From the NCBI RefSeq assembly GCF_964355755.1, contig NC_092675.1:9439312-9503311 (forward strand): a stretch of DNA of 64,000 bases, given 5' to 3'. The notes under the pieces are model-generated. The model was not told where the DNA came from, ran no database searches, and saw only the letters and a program-made list of their open reading frames with translations. Below, piece by piece: positions 32,746 through 45,279 of the stretch. Numbering within the stretch: position 1 is the first letter of the stretch; every line of letters starts with the position of its first letter. Position numbers and translations under genes: made by a program. The stretch is from Antedon mediterranea (taxonomy: Eukaryota > Echinodermata > Crinoidea > Comatulida > Antedonidae).

Positions 32746-34008
32746 TTTCAAACAATTATTATTTTTGTTTTTCAATGTTATTCCAACGTTATTTTAACGT
32801 TGAAATCCAGTTGCCATTTTCAAATGACATGTTTTCAACGTTGAAAAACTCTTGAAATTATGTTGTTTTTTCAAACAATTATTATTTTTGTTTTTCAATG
32901 TTAATTAAACGTTAAATTAAAGATAAATTCTATTTAATACTTAAATTTTTTAATACTAAGTGCGTTGCCATTGATGTTTCAACGTTAAATTAACATTAGA
33001 TTTCAGTTGGCGGTTTATTTTATCATCCTTTATTGTAAAACAAATGATTATTGGTTATTTAGGAATTTTAGATTGGCAAATATTATTGTCTCTGTATAAT
33101 ACAAAAATGTTCTAGAAGTTGTGTTGAAAATTGAATGATCCTTTCATGCAAGATCAAATTTCATAAGATACGAGCTTGTCATTGGTTTAGTTTCGTTTTG
33201 ATAAAATTTTGAAACTGGTGTCAGTAATTTCAGTTACTTCGACGTAGGCTAGGCCTACAGTAGTAGTGGTGTGTAGAAAAAAAAGGCTCATCATTGAAAT
33301 TGTCAAATAAGTATGTTTTGAGGTAGGAAAACAATCTTTTTTATTTGTAATCTACTAATTTATAAGCTTTGAGCTTGACTATTTTACCCTTATCAATAGC
33401 TAGCCTCTAGTCTAGTAGGCCACACATGCATAGCTAGGCTATAGCCTGGTAGGCTAGGCCTAGAGGCTAGGCCGGCTGCCAAACTGATGAACTGAATTCA
33501 CTCACTACTAGGCCTAGTGGAAGCATTTAGTGTTATGCATGTCAAGGGCAAACATTTGCCTTGCCAAGGATAACTACAGTACTGTACTTATTATGGTTAT
33601 AAAATGGTATGTATTAGGCCTTTTAGTTCAATACTTTCTTTATTTATCTAAAAGTATACATAAATATAACATTATAATTATATAATTAGTTGGCCTAGCT
33701 AGCTTTCTGCTAGACTGTCTACAGTAGCTGCTAATGCTATTATTAGTGTTAATATACAAACACATGCTGCTAGCCTAGGACGGCTATTTGTTAAACTTAC
33801 TCGCTTTCTTTATTTCAGATTGTAGGCCTAGCTAAGGCCCTGGCCTATGCCTAGCTAGAGTACAAAATAATGAAGTACATGTAGGCCTATAATCTTTTCT
33901 ATGTGAATCAAACGAGAAAAATCTAATGGATGATCAATATTTTTATATACAAAAGGTTGGTATTTAATTTATAGTTCTTAACTTTAATATTGAATTGAAT
34001 AAATATTA

Positions 34009-34995
34009 CGCCGTGGTTAGGATTCCGGCACCGCAACTCAACTTCCCATCGTTAGGGAATCCGACACGCTATTGCGCATGCCCAGAGCGAAGTAATTATA
34101 GCTTGCACTAGTGCCACAGACCGCGCACCACATTACCCGAGAGTCGGAGTGTTAACTAGGGATGTACTGTGTAGCCAAAGATATCTTTGCTGTGGCCTAG
34201 TTAGTCGGCGCGCGGGGGAGAGAGCGATGGATGAAACTTGGCCTAGGCCATACATGAATTAATAATTACGCCACGCGTTAAAATAATTATTATGATATTG
34301 ATAAGTATCAGCTTGCGTATTTCAAGAAATGTACGAAAATGAATAGCGTAGCGTTGCGACACCGACTTCTCCCGAACAGTTCTGTTTTTTTTTTTTCACA
34401 TCCGCACGGCGGCTGCTGTCAACAAATCAACTTGTATACGATTGCATGATGTTATGTACAGTATAAATGCGTTATATGAAATCTTTTATTTTGTACTTGA
34501 AAAATCATAAAAAATAAAACTTGTCATGCAATTATTATAATTCATAAATATATAAAGTTTATATATGAATGAAGCAAATTTAATTACGAAATAAATAGGC
34601 CCAATGGTCACATCTAGCTGGTAGGCCTACTAGTATTAGTAGGCATGTAGGCCGGCTAGTTCGCCGTGGCGCAGCTATTAAAATGATCCATCGCTGTAAA
34701 GCTTGGTTCCCACTAGAACGTAACGCAAGGACGTAAATGCAACGCAAGCGTTTTAACCAATGACAAGCGAAGTTATAGACAGTTAGCAATCACAAGCGAA
34801 TAAGCCATCGCTTGTGATTGGTCAATTTACTTGCGTTGCGTTACGTCCTTGTGTTGCGTCGCTAGTGGGAACCACGCTTTGGTCTGTTGTAGACAAAAAT
34901 CGCCGATTACCTTGCTCTGGGAATGCGCAATAGCGTGTCGGATTCCCTAACGCTTGGCAGTTGAGTTTCGGTGCCGGAATCCTATAACCACGGCG
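34009..34995. mobile_element. Mutator-like MITE, 987 bp, 9-bp target duplication
   Basis: TAAATATTA occurs directly at 34000-34008 and 34996-35004. The TIRs are about 80 bp (CGCCGTGGTTAGGATTCCGG ... CGACACGCTATTGCGCATGC), with a 2-bp indel and a few mismatches between ends. A 9-bp duplication with long TIRs is the usual Mutator/MULE signature. No transposase inside. It lies within the giant element and itself carries the MITE at 34697-34882. Confidence 0.85.
34697..34882. mobile_element. GGTTCCCACTAG-family MITE, single-copy form
   Basis: AAAGCTTGGTTCCCACTAG at the left and CTAGTGGGAACCACGCTTT at the right enclose inverted ACG-rich arms (ACGTAACGCAAGGACGTAA) and a foldback core (ACCAAT.ACAAGCGA ... 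TCGCTTGTGATTGGTCAAT). The whole element can fold into one long hairpin. Relatives are at 20319-20747, 54842-55001 and a partial one at 37777-37862. Confidence 0.85.
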
Positions 34996-35127
34996 TAAAT
35001 ATTAATACAGTGTTGCAATATTATTTACATAAATTGAATTGATTGCATATGTTACGTGTAAGTGTGAAATGATGTTCTGAATTGAATTTTTGTTTATGTA
35101 CAGTATGATTTTTGAACAATGTGTTAA

Positions 35128-35444
35128 AGATATAATTGAACTGAACAATTTTTTTTTAAATGTTTTGTTGAATATGCCGTCACTATAGAGTTGTTCACTT
35201 TGACCAAAAATTAGATTTTTAAAAATGCATTTGTACCTTAAAAGGGGGACAATTTAAACAAACAATTGGTTTTTGGTTAAATGTACTGTTTATTTTGTAT
35301 TTTTGTTAAGTGAAATCTTTATTGTTTTTGTTTATTTTCTACGGCAAGTGAATATCTAAATTGTTAAAATTGCAAAATGGCAAGGTATTCAAAGTATGAT
35401 TGTATTAATCTTCATTGTTCATATTTTTTGGGGACAATAAATCT
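35128..35444 (-). mobile_element. TTAA-type MITE, diverged copy
   Basis: Read on the minus strand it begins AGATTTATTGTCCCC and follows the same order as the copy at 46873-47216: ATGAA.AATGAAGATTAATA, ACTTTGAATA, TTTAACCAAAAACCA and GGTCAAAGTG...AACAAA. The left flank is TTAA (35124-35127); the other flank is degraded to TTCAA. It is nested inside the giant element. Confidence 0.6.
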
Positions 35445-36029
35445 TTCAACAATTAATTTTTTACTGTATTATTTTTGTTTAAAACTACAGTAACTTGATT
35501 GAATTTGTTTCAGGTTTGGAAAAATAATATTGCCACACTTTTGGAAAGCATAGGACAATGTCAACACAGGAATCGAGGCAACTGTTTATTGACTAATCGG
35601 AACAATGCAATTACAGTATTGTGTTATTGCCATCATTTGGACTTCTGCAACATTAGCACAAGGCACCTGTGACGTGTGTTGTATTTATTGTGTTTTACTG
35701 TAATCAGCCAATATTTATAGTTATTCAATCATGTTAGTTGGCAAACATATTACAAACTGGTTATTGTATATTTTTTATACTTAACATTGGTACCTGAGAA
35801 CTGTCAGTGAGGATGTACATTATTTGATTGTTGCTTGGATTTTGCCTGATGATTTGATAACACCTGATTAAATGTTATTTTATGTTTTTATAGAAATTAA
35901 AGATTAGTAAGATATACAGTATTTATAAAATGTCTCTATTGATGGATTCTGCGACGTAACAGTACCTTTACTACTAACTACTTTAAAACCGTTGATTCAA
36001 ATTGGATATAGTAATTCAACAAATCAAAT

Positions 36030-36838
36030 TTCAACGTTAAATCTATGTTTAAATTTACGTTGATGCAAATTTTCATTTCAACTTAATTATTACGTTGTTT
36101 CAACGTTAATAATTTCAACATTGAATCAACATTGATAATTTCAACGTAGACATTTTTACGTTGTTTCAACGTTGATAATCTATGTTGAATCAACGTTGAC
36201 ATTTTTGTTGAGGCAAACTTTCATTTTCAACCATTTTTTCAACGTTATTTCAACGTTACTTATTTTAACGTTGTTTCAACGTTGATAATTTCTATGTTGA
36301 TTCAACGTTGACATTTACGTTGAGGCAAACTTTCATTTTCAACGTTATTTCAACGTTACCTATTTTAACGTTGTTTCAACGTTGATAATTTCTATGTTGA
36401 TTCAACGTTGACATTTACGTTGAGGCAAACTTTCATTTTCAACCATTTTTTCAACGTTATTTCAACGTTACCTATTTTAACGTTGTTTCAACGTTGATAA
36501 TTTCTATGTTGATTCAACGTTGACATTTAAGTTGAGGCAAACTTTCATTTTCAACCATTTTTTCAACGTTATTTCAACGTTACTTATTTTAACGTTGTTT
36601 CAACGTTGATAATTTCTATGTTGATTCAACGTTGACATTTACGTTGAGGCAAACTTTCATTTTCAACCATTTTTTCAACGTTATTTCAACGTTACTTATT
36701 TTAACGTTGTTTCAACGTTGATAATTTCTATGTTGATTCAACGTTGACATTTACGTTGAGGCAAACTTTCATTTTCAACCACTTTTTCAACGTTATTTCA
36801 ACGTTTGCAGATAACGTTGAATTAACGTTAATTCAACC
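36030..36838. repeat. About 112-bp CAACGTTG array (right arm)
   Basis: Full units run TTCAACGTTGACATTTACG, TTGAGGCAAACTTTCATT, TTCAACCATTTTTTCAACG, TTATTTCAACGTTACTTA, TTTTAACGTTGTTTCAACG, TTGATAATTTCTATGTTGA; about 5.5 units from 36180, preceded by degenerate ones. One unit lacks the CCATTTTTT part. It uses the same palindromic core as the left arm, with a different spacer. Confidence 0.85.
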
Positions 36839-36857
36839 AATTTTTGCCCACTGGGTA

Positions 36858-39535
36858 GGGCCTAATTGCCTCTTATTTAAATTTCAGAATTTGTTGCTTA
36901 TGATTTTTAACCATTTTTGAAAAATTCAACAAACAATAATTCGTATACTCTCCAAGAGACTAACATGTTCTCTATTGTAAAATAATGGTATACCCACATA
37001 CAATGCTGCTTTATGAAATGACCTAAAACCCCTTTTCATACACTGAAACCCAAAAGTTGTAATAGATACATATAATAAAAATGAATAATCGATTTTATAA
37101 GCATTTTTATTGCATTATTTATCACCTGGGCTTCCTATTCAGACAATTTGCACATTAACCCCAAAACAGTCTCCGGAGTACTGGGCTACTCGACGCTTGT
37201 GTTGACAAATAGTAAATCGAAACAGCGCTTCCTTGGTTCTGCATTCATCTAATATAACGAACATGAAAACTAAACGTCATGGTTATACATAAAGGTGTTA
37301 TTATTTGCTCTCCGCGTGCATTTATATTATTGGAACGTGGGTAATTAAACGTACGCATAAATTCAAATATATAGGTGCTTATATTTCACGATTTATATAC
37401 TAATGTTCAATGGAAGTATTGTTTATACCAATGGAGGGACAAACCTTTTCCATAATCATTAATTGCCTAGACAAAATATAGCCTATTAAAAAAGTAGGTA
37501 GCGGATAATAACAAAGATTAGGCCTAACTTTAAAGTGTAGGCTAATATTATTTAATGTTATTTTTTTTATGTACGTCCATAGACACACACAAACAATATG
37601 CTCTGTAAATAAAGTCTTAACAGATCTTTAAGTAAATTTGTATGAGAAAAAGGCATATGAAATGTTGATTAGTGCCCAATCATTATGATCTTAACATTAA
37701 TTGTATCCATGTTTACAACCACAAGCTACAACTCTACCACTTCATCATCAGCAACACATACTACGCGTACAGTTGTTGACCAATCAAAGTCGCTTGTGAT
37801 AATTGCGCGCGATGCGCTTATACGTTACGTCAACCTAGTGTGTGAGCCAAGAAGCTTTAGGCCTATAGGCCTACAGTACATTTTTACGTATTATAGTTAT
37901 TATATACATTAGCTATTACCTTCAAGTTCTTATAACATACTGTAAATCAGGTTTTCTAAAGTAATCTTTAAAACATCTTTAGCATAAAAAGGAAGCAATA
38001 CGTGCGATTATTTGAACACTCGTGACGGTATCTTCATTTGTCATCATTCAACACAATCCATTGTCAAATTCGACCAAGGGAATAATAATTGTTTCCGAAT
38101 TCCCCCAATAAGTTCTTTCGCAGCACAAAACATGAATAGAAAGGAGATTTTAAATCATTATTATTCAAATAAATTCATGCAGACGGCTGCTTGGTAGATT
38201 TTGGATAGATTTAAAATTAATTATTATTGATGTAACATAGAGTATAAAGAAGATAATTGATTTTAATTAGTATTATAAATTTCAACCGAATTTATATTAT
38301 TACAACTCGGAAATAAATAATCATAATTCGACCTCGGATTTTGTGTGCTTATTTCTGTGTGACCATCTCTATGTTGGAGACAACAACTCGAATATCGTTT
38401 AATGCCATCACCCGTTACATTAATACTGTACCAAAGGCCGAATATCGGTTATCTGTATATAAATTATAATTAATAGGCCTACAGAGTGTTGATGATTCAA
38501 GTAATAATTTTGTCGTAGACTTTTTCCGTAAAATAATAGCCTACATTAAACACTTTCAAAATACACTAGAACTTAATATTACGTTAACCAGCATCATATT
38601 AAATAACATAATAACATACAATGAATTATACTTTTTTTTTAAATTATAATATATAATATAATACAATAGTTTTAGAAGAGGCCTTCAATTTTCTACTCTT
38701 GAACTAAATCATATTGCTGCGTTTCTTTAGCGTGCGTCGTAATCATTCATTTCCGTATTTTGCTTCATCTGTTGCCATTAAACCATCAATCATTCTTTTT
38801 TACATTCATAACTCATAACTTACCCTTTTTTACCTTTCATTAATCTCAAAATAATGCTCAAGTCATAACCATAGTCGAATTAAATGTTCAATTTAAAAAT
38901 AGACACACGATTTTGAAATTACACTTTGATGAGTAAACTATATGGAATTATTACCAGGGGAAATTGCTGTGGCCATTTCTCACCGGGATTTGCAAACGGT
39001 ACCATTTCATATCTAAAACAAGCACATTTTAACACGTTGATTCAAAACTAGAAAAAATAGGAGGAACTAATATAAGCCTACTAAGGTCACGAAGAAAATT
39101 GCAGAACCACAGGCCGTTATAACTCTTGTATTTTACTATTTAAAAAAAAAAACACTGTAGGCCTATTTATTTATTTATTATTTTTTCGTTTAGGCCTATT
39201 TTGTTTGTAAATAAGTATCTTTCTATTTCTTGATCTTATCCCCTCATTATCTTTTTTACTGTTATACATACCAACCTCCTGGTTTCCCAAAGCCTAATTC
39301 ATAATTTTTCTTGAATCATTGTAGGCCTACATTCTATTATTTTATTTGTGATTTGATGAGTAAATTTATTTGTATTTTATTTTTACATTATAGGCATTAC
39401 TTCACACTGCTCATTAAAAATACATTATATCGCCCTCTATTCATACCGAGTTTGCAAGCGTCGACACCTGCGCAGCGTGCCAGAATCCATTCAAACTACT
39501 GCGCCAAAAAGTCCAACATAAAATGGGTGATGTGA
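36858..39535. other. No gene seen; one MITE remnant
   Basis: At 37777-37862 the words GACCAATCAAAGTCGCTTGTGAT, GCGCTTATACGTTACGTC and GTGAGCCAAGAAGCTTTA look like one half of a GGTTCCCACTAG-type MITE. The other half is missing. Short ORFs (60-75 aa) have no recognisable content. The rest is AT-rich with scattered TAGGCC words. Confidence 0.4.
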
Positions 39536-39584
39536 CCAGGGAGGTGAAAAAATAATAAATAATAATATTTGTTCACCTCCCTGA
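39536..39584. repeat. Short foldback
   Basis: CAGGGAGGTGAA and TTCACCTCCCTG are exact 12-bp inverted arms around an AATAAT-rich loop of about 24 bp. No element boundaries are evident beyond this. Confidence 0.7.
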
Positions 39585-39825
39585 TGTGACAATGTGTTTT
39601 TACGGTTTTTTTTGGTCAAATTGCATCCTTTATTCCTAGTATGTATCAGTTATGATGGCACCTGTTTTCTAGTTTAGGCTACTGCATGCAGTAAACATTT
39701 TCATTTTCTAAAAAAAATCCCAGCATGTTTTCTCAAAATTGTTATTTTTTATAATTTCAAGCGGAAAATCACACTTAAATCATGTTATACCTCCATGTTT
39801 GAATTGTCACATAACCCATTCTACC

Positions 39826-40302
39826 TTTGGTACACTTTGAATGTAGGCCTATTGTGGCCCTGCACTGTGGCGGTATATTCTCCCTTTGGTACACTTTGAA
39901 TGTATTGTGGCCCTGCACTGTGGCGGTATATTCTCCCTTTGGTACACTTTGAATGTATTGTGGCCCTGCACTGTGGCGGTATATTCTCCCTTTGGTACAC
40001 TTTGAATGTATTGTGGCCCTGCACTGTGGCGGTATATTCTCCCTTTGGTACACTTTGAATGTATTGTGGCCCTGCACTGTGGCGGTATATTCTCCCTTTG
40101 GTACACTTTGAATGTATTGTGGCCCTGCACTGTGGCGGTATATTCTACCTTTGGTACACTTTGAATGTATTGTGGCCCTGCACTGTGGCGGTATATTCTC
40201 CCTTTGGTACACTTTGAATGTATTGTGGCCCTGCACTGTGGCGGTATATTCTACCTTTGGTACACTTTGAATGGATTGTGGCCCTGCACTGTGGCGGTAT
40301 AA
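39826..40302 (-). repeat. 53-bp minisatellite, nine units, open in every minus-strand frame
   Basis: The + strand unit is TTTGGTACACTTTGAATGTA, TTGTGGCCCTGCACTGTGGC, GGTATATTCTCCC. Variants are CTACC for CTCCC in three units and TGTAGGCCTAT in the first. On the minus strand no frame contains a stop, so because 53 is not divisible by 3 the array reads as a 159-bp (53-residue) super-repeat within a 182-aa ORF (39775-40323) containing PQCRATIHSKCTKG and GPQYIQSVPKGEY. No signal peptide, splice context or known domain supports a protein. I regard the ORF as a by-product of the array. Confidence 0.85.
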
Positions 40303-42258
40303 ATCCGTCCATGATCTTACCATACACGGGAAGTAATTGTGAAGTGACGACTCTTTTCTCTTCCATCATAACAGATTAGTTCTAGTCTGCCATCATTTAT
40401 TCAGACAAATCGAGAAAAGAAAATAAATTGTTTCTGAAATGATATGCAATGAGTTAAGTGAAAAAAACCAACAATGACGTGCTGAATTTTGATATCCGAT
40501 AATGCTCATATTTTCAATTTAATTTGAGCATGATACCGTTGCCAGTCATCTCATTGAATTAAATAACCTGACACAGTAGTTAAAAGAATACGAAATAAGT
40601 AGATGTGTTTGTCAAACGTGATTATAGAAACAAAATGCGCGCATTTTATTAACTTTGATGTTTTCAGGCACAGTAAACATTTCACTATACGCTTAAGTAA
40701 TACCTAATAATATACACTAATGGAGAAATAGAAGTTGCCAATCCTGGTGATAGACCTAGTACATTACACGCCAGCTGATGGAGGATGCAGCGCGTAAAAC
40801 ATTAATTTAGTGTATCTTATTGAATTGTAATAAATTGTTGTAATTAACCGTATACGATAGACTTAATTTAGTTTTTGATGTTTAATGGCATGACATAAAG
40901 TAAATAGAAAAACACCACATGACCAAAGCTGATATTATAATTATTCTCAATGTAATATATGTTAGGCCTGGCCTACGCTTTTAAATTATGTGAAAGAGTA
41001 AATGGGTTTTAGGATAGGCCTACAGTCTGATTTAAAAACTAAGTTAAATTTATACCTTATATAAGATTAGCAATAACATAAGCAGTATTTGGTGCCAATT
41101 TCCTTTTATATGAACTATTTTTTTTTTATTTTAATGAAATTTAATGAATGTAAATTTCTAAATTATTATATATTAATTTTAACTTTTAAAATCTGTTGTA
41201 TCATTATGTTTAAATGTTGTAAAGCTACCCTAAATAAATATATAGTATTATAACATATTAATAGTATTTCTGGTATTTAGGCCTTTTTGTGGCTTGGAGT
41301 TTGCTTTTAGTTTAATGAAACTTTAAATCTATCAAATTATATCATATTTTGAAACTGTAATTATAAGATGTGATTAGTTAATAGTTAAAAGGTGTTAAAT
41401 ATATATAAGTTTTTAATTTCCTTTATACAAAGCGTTATCCTATAGATCGCTTTTATGTATTAATTTCTTGTTGGAAATTTCTCTAATTACAAGTCTCCCG
41501 TCTTGATCAAGTTTTGGCGCCAACGATTTCTCGCGAATCGTCTGATTTAGTCTTCTTGAAACGACATCTATATCTTGATAAATGATGTTCAGAGTGTTTC
41601 TTAGGAAACAGCAGGGTTTCATGAAATTTCATAGCCATAATTTCAATAAAAGAAATAAATTATGTTCAAGGGATATCGTAAATAATAATGGCGATCCTAC
41701 TACACTGGTGTATTATGGGAAATCTAACAGAACATCGGCGACATTCAGACGAACGAAGTAATGATCCGAACCGGGAAGAATTAAAAGCGAATGAGCAAAA
41801 GACGAGAATTATATCGAAGTAAAGAGAACGCCAATAATGACAATGATGAGAGACAGACAGTAAATGACTCTAATTATATTAATATCAATAATCCATCAAT
41901 GTAGAAGAGCACTGTGTCGGTATCGTCTTTAAACATGTATCAGCCAGATGAACCTTAATACTAATCTAGTGTACTTATTTCTTGTAAGTGGGCCTTATAT
42001 ATTTTATAATCAAGTGGATTATAAATGACTAATTTTTGGAAAGTAATATTAATTATAAAATATGGACGTTTAAAATAATAAATTTCGTCTCTCAAGTGTG
42101 TTTTAAGTTGTTTACAACTGCGTACATCAATTTGGTTTGATCATTAATCATTGCAGGTAAAGGTTTTACAGTGAAACGTTTTTGTTTATTGTTTTCATTG
42201 TAGTAAATGAAAGTTCATATTCATATGATAATATATAATATAGTGTATTGTCATAAGC
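40303..42258. other. No gene seen
   Basis: AT-rich, with short ORFs only (for example 41440-41622 minus, 60 aa). No repeat with clear boundaries. Confidence 0.45.
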
Positions 42259-42990
42259 ATGCATATCATCATCATCATCATCATCATCTTTATCATAATC
42301 ATCATCAATAGCATTATCATCATCATCATCATCTACAGCAATATCATCATCATCATCATCATCGTAATCACTATCATCATCATCATTATCATAATCGCCA
42401 TTATCATGATCATCATCTTTATAATAATCTACAGCATTATCATCATCGCCATCATCATTATCATCATCAACATCATTATCATCATCGCCATTATCATCAT
42501 CATCATCTACAACATTATCATCATCAACAAAATTATCATCAACAACATCATCATCATCATCATCTACAGCATTATCATCATCAACAACATCATCATCTAC
42601 AGCAACATCATTATCATCATCATCTACAGCATTATCATCATCGCCATCCTCATCATCGTTATCACCATCATCAACATCATTATCATTATCATCATCATCA
42701 TCATCTACAGCATTATCATCATCGCCAACACCATCATCAACAACATTATCACCATCGTCATCATCACCACCATCATCATCATCATCATCGATATCATCAT
42801 CATCATCCACAACAGCATTATCATCACCACATCCTCATAGTCACCACCAGTAATAATCGTTATCATCAACATCTTTACCACCACCATCATCATCATCACC
42901 AGTCATTCACATAGTAACCACCAATAATAATAATTGTCATCATTATCATCGTCACCACCAGTCATCCTTGTAGTCACCACCAATAATATC
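42259..42990. repeat. (TCA)n / (TGA)n imperfect triplet tract
   Basis: ATC/TCA triplets interrupted by ATT, AAC, AGC and ACC run for about 600 bp and decay into CACCA-rich sequence by 42990. The tract is open in both directions: Asp-rich (214 aa) on the minus strand and Ile-rich (193 aa) on the plus strand. This is what any such triplet repeat gives, so neither is called a gene. Confidence 0.9.
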
Positions 42991-45275
42991 ACCAGTATTT
43001 AATCAACCCCCGTATCATAATTGTCATGAGTCAGTATCCTCGCACTATAGTTTTTACCACCATACACCCCATCGTTCACCGTTCATTCACCTTATGAATT
43101 CACTGTTCACTTGAATAATGCCTTTAATGAATATTAAATATGTGCAAATAATTTCAATACAATATAAAACGAATTAGTTCCAATAAAGTATTTGTATAAA
43201 TTCAATTCGTTTATTTGATTATGCTCTCTATTTTGCACATTTTCCTAACAATATTATTAAATACAACAAACTGAATCGATTTATTTTCTAATCTTTGAAT
43301 ACGGTATCGTTTATTAATTCCAGCATTGTCCCTGGTAATTTTAGATTATTAATTTTATAATATGTTTTATTTATAAATACTATGGCCTTATTCTCAACCG
43401 ATATGCCTATTTGGAGAATTGATATCGGTAAATTTTATATTTTTATAAAACTCGAAAATAAGTAATAATTTTAAATATTTTGTAGTACTAGTAATGTCTG
43501 AGGTAAAATTCCCGATTTATTCAATACATGCAATTAAATACAGAATGTTTTATTGGAGTATCAGATCATTTTAAAGAAATAATAATAAGAGTCCACAATG
43601 ATAGTACTGTAGAGAATTAAGTATACTCGTATAAGACAGGTGTATCATTATGATAAGTGGAATGCGTAAACGGCAATATGAGAAGATCTGAAAGTGAAAG
43701 AGATCGCTCAAATTAGACTCCGTGGTTTTCTGTGTGATGATGATACTGATGCGCCGCGCCTTTATATGAATTCTTACAATTAGCGTAAAAGAATTTGAAT
43801 AAAAAAAGTTGGTTACATAAAATAAAACATATTCGTTCTAAGACAAAAACGTACAAAATATTAAAACCATAGGCCTAAAGTAAACATAGTTTATACTTAT
43901 ATAAAAATAATTAACATATAATTACCGGTATTTAACTGGACGGTGTCTTCTGCTATCATAACTTTTAAATAATTCATTTTAATTGATTTTTCTCCCGCAG
44001 TAACGATTTCAATAAGCCTACATAACGATTTGGTTTAAAAAATCAAATTAAGTCCTAGTCTGCATAATTAACAATGGTAAACATTATCTTATTTGTCCAA
44101 AGATTTATATATATATATATATATATATATATCTGCTGATTTGACAATAATTTAAATGAGTTAATCAAACAGTTTTATTAAATATGGTAAAATTATAATT
44201 AATTTAAAAAAAAAACATTTTTCTTCTTTCTTGACATTAAATATATTTAAACTGTTTAGTTATTTTAGTCTATGATGTAAGTAATCTCACTCTTTTGTGG
44301 TTTTATAGAATTCTACTATGATAATGCAATATCACACAAGGCCTACAGAAACAAATACGGCGAGTATGAAGTAAAAAAGGAGTTATGCTCGTCTTGTGTG
44401 TCGTCTTTAAGGCGGCGAGAGCGAGGAAGAGCGTGCAAGGAACGCGCTATGTACGAAAACTTTCATTAAAAACGAATTCAGAACAAACAATAAAAATAAT
44501 GATCATTAAAATGATAACAATGCCTAACTCCGTTTCCGTAGGGTTAAATACCGGTGTAATTTTGTCAACAATGCGATTAATAAAATGCAAATTATGTAAA
44601 ATGTAGGCCGTAGGCACGTTGAAAAGTTAATTGAGTAATACAAACTTCGCCTGGGGTAAGTTAAACAAAAGAAAATGTATGTCATAGAAAAATGAATTCA
44701 TTTCAATTGTTTGTTTTGTTTGTTTAACGTGTAACTCTGATAGATTAATATAATATTTAATAACCATTCAGCAATATTGGACATGATATGAAGTAGGTTT
44801 AATGTTTAATAAACTAAATAATAATCTAATAATGGTGAAAAGTAATTTTTAACAACGAACTATTTAATCACCTTCATTGTTGAACAAAAGAATAAGTTTT
44901 TAAATTTAATATCTCGTTGTTGATTTTCTATTATGTTATTTTAAAATTATTTTTTATATTTATATTTAATTATTATTCAATAACATAATACATGTAATCC
45001 AATATGTTATTCGTTATCAAACTCAATAAAAGCATTTAAAAGCAAGCGTTGTTATTTGAAATGAAGACTATAGGCCTATACGCAAAAGAAAAACAATCTA
45101 TAAACATCTTAATCCTCACTAAAAATTGCAGAAACCTTTTTTATATACCCTAATATACTATATACTATATTTAATAAATATATCTAGACTTTAAAATTAC
45201 AAAAACTAATTCATTCATATTATTGATTCTAGTACTATTATCATAAACATATTTAAACATATCATTTCCGTTCAC
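42991..45275. other. No gene seen; TA microsatellite
   Basis: A run of TA dinucleotides lies at about 44107-44134. A 73-aa ORF at 44385-44606 has no recognisable feature. The rest is AT-rich non-coding sequence. Confidence 0.45.
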
Positions 45276-45279
45276 TTAA

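Larger units (their letters stand above)
30902..36855. mobile_element. Giant (5.95 kb) non-autonomous element with CCCAGTGGGCA ends
   Basis: CCCAGTGGGCA at 30902-30912 and TGCCCACTGGG at 36845-36855 are exact inverted 11-mers, each flanked by TA, so a TA target duplication is possible. The subterminal regions at both ends are tandem arrays rich in the palindrome CAACGTTG. The centre (about 32.95-36.0 kb) is unique AT-rich DNA with other transposons nested in it. No transposase is visible, so mobility would need one in trans. The alternative is two separate elements that happen to face each other, but the matching array content and ends favour one element. Confidence 0.7.

Noticed and set aside
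42166-42840. Asp-rich 214-aa ORF on the minus strand and Ile-rich 193-aa ORF on the plus strand
   Set aside because: Both are the automatic reading of an imperfect TCA/TGA triplet tract; long open frames in both strands are expected and no unique flanking domain exists.
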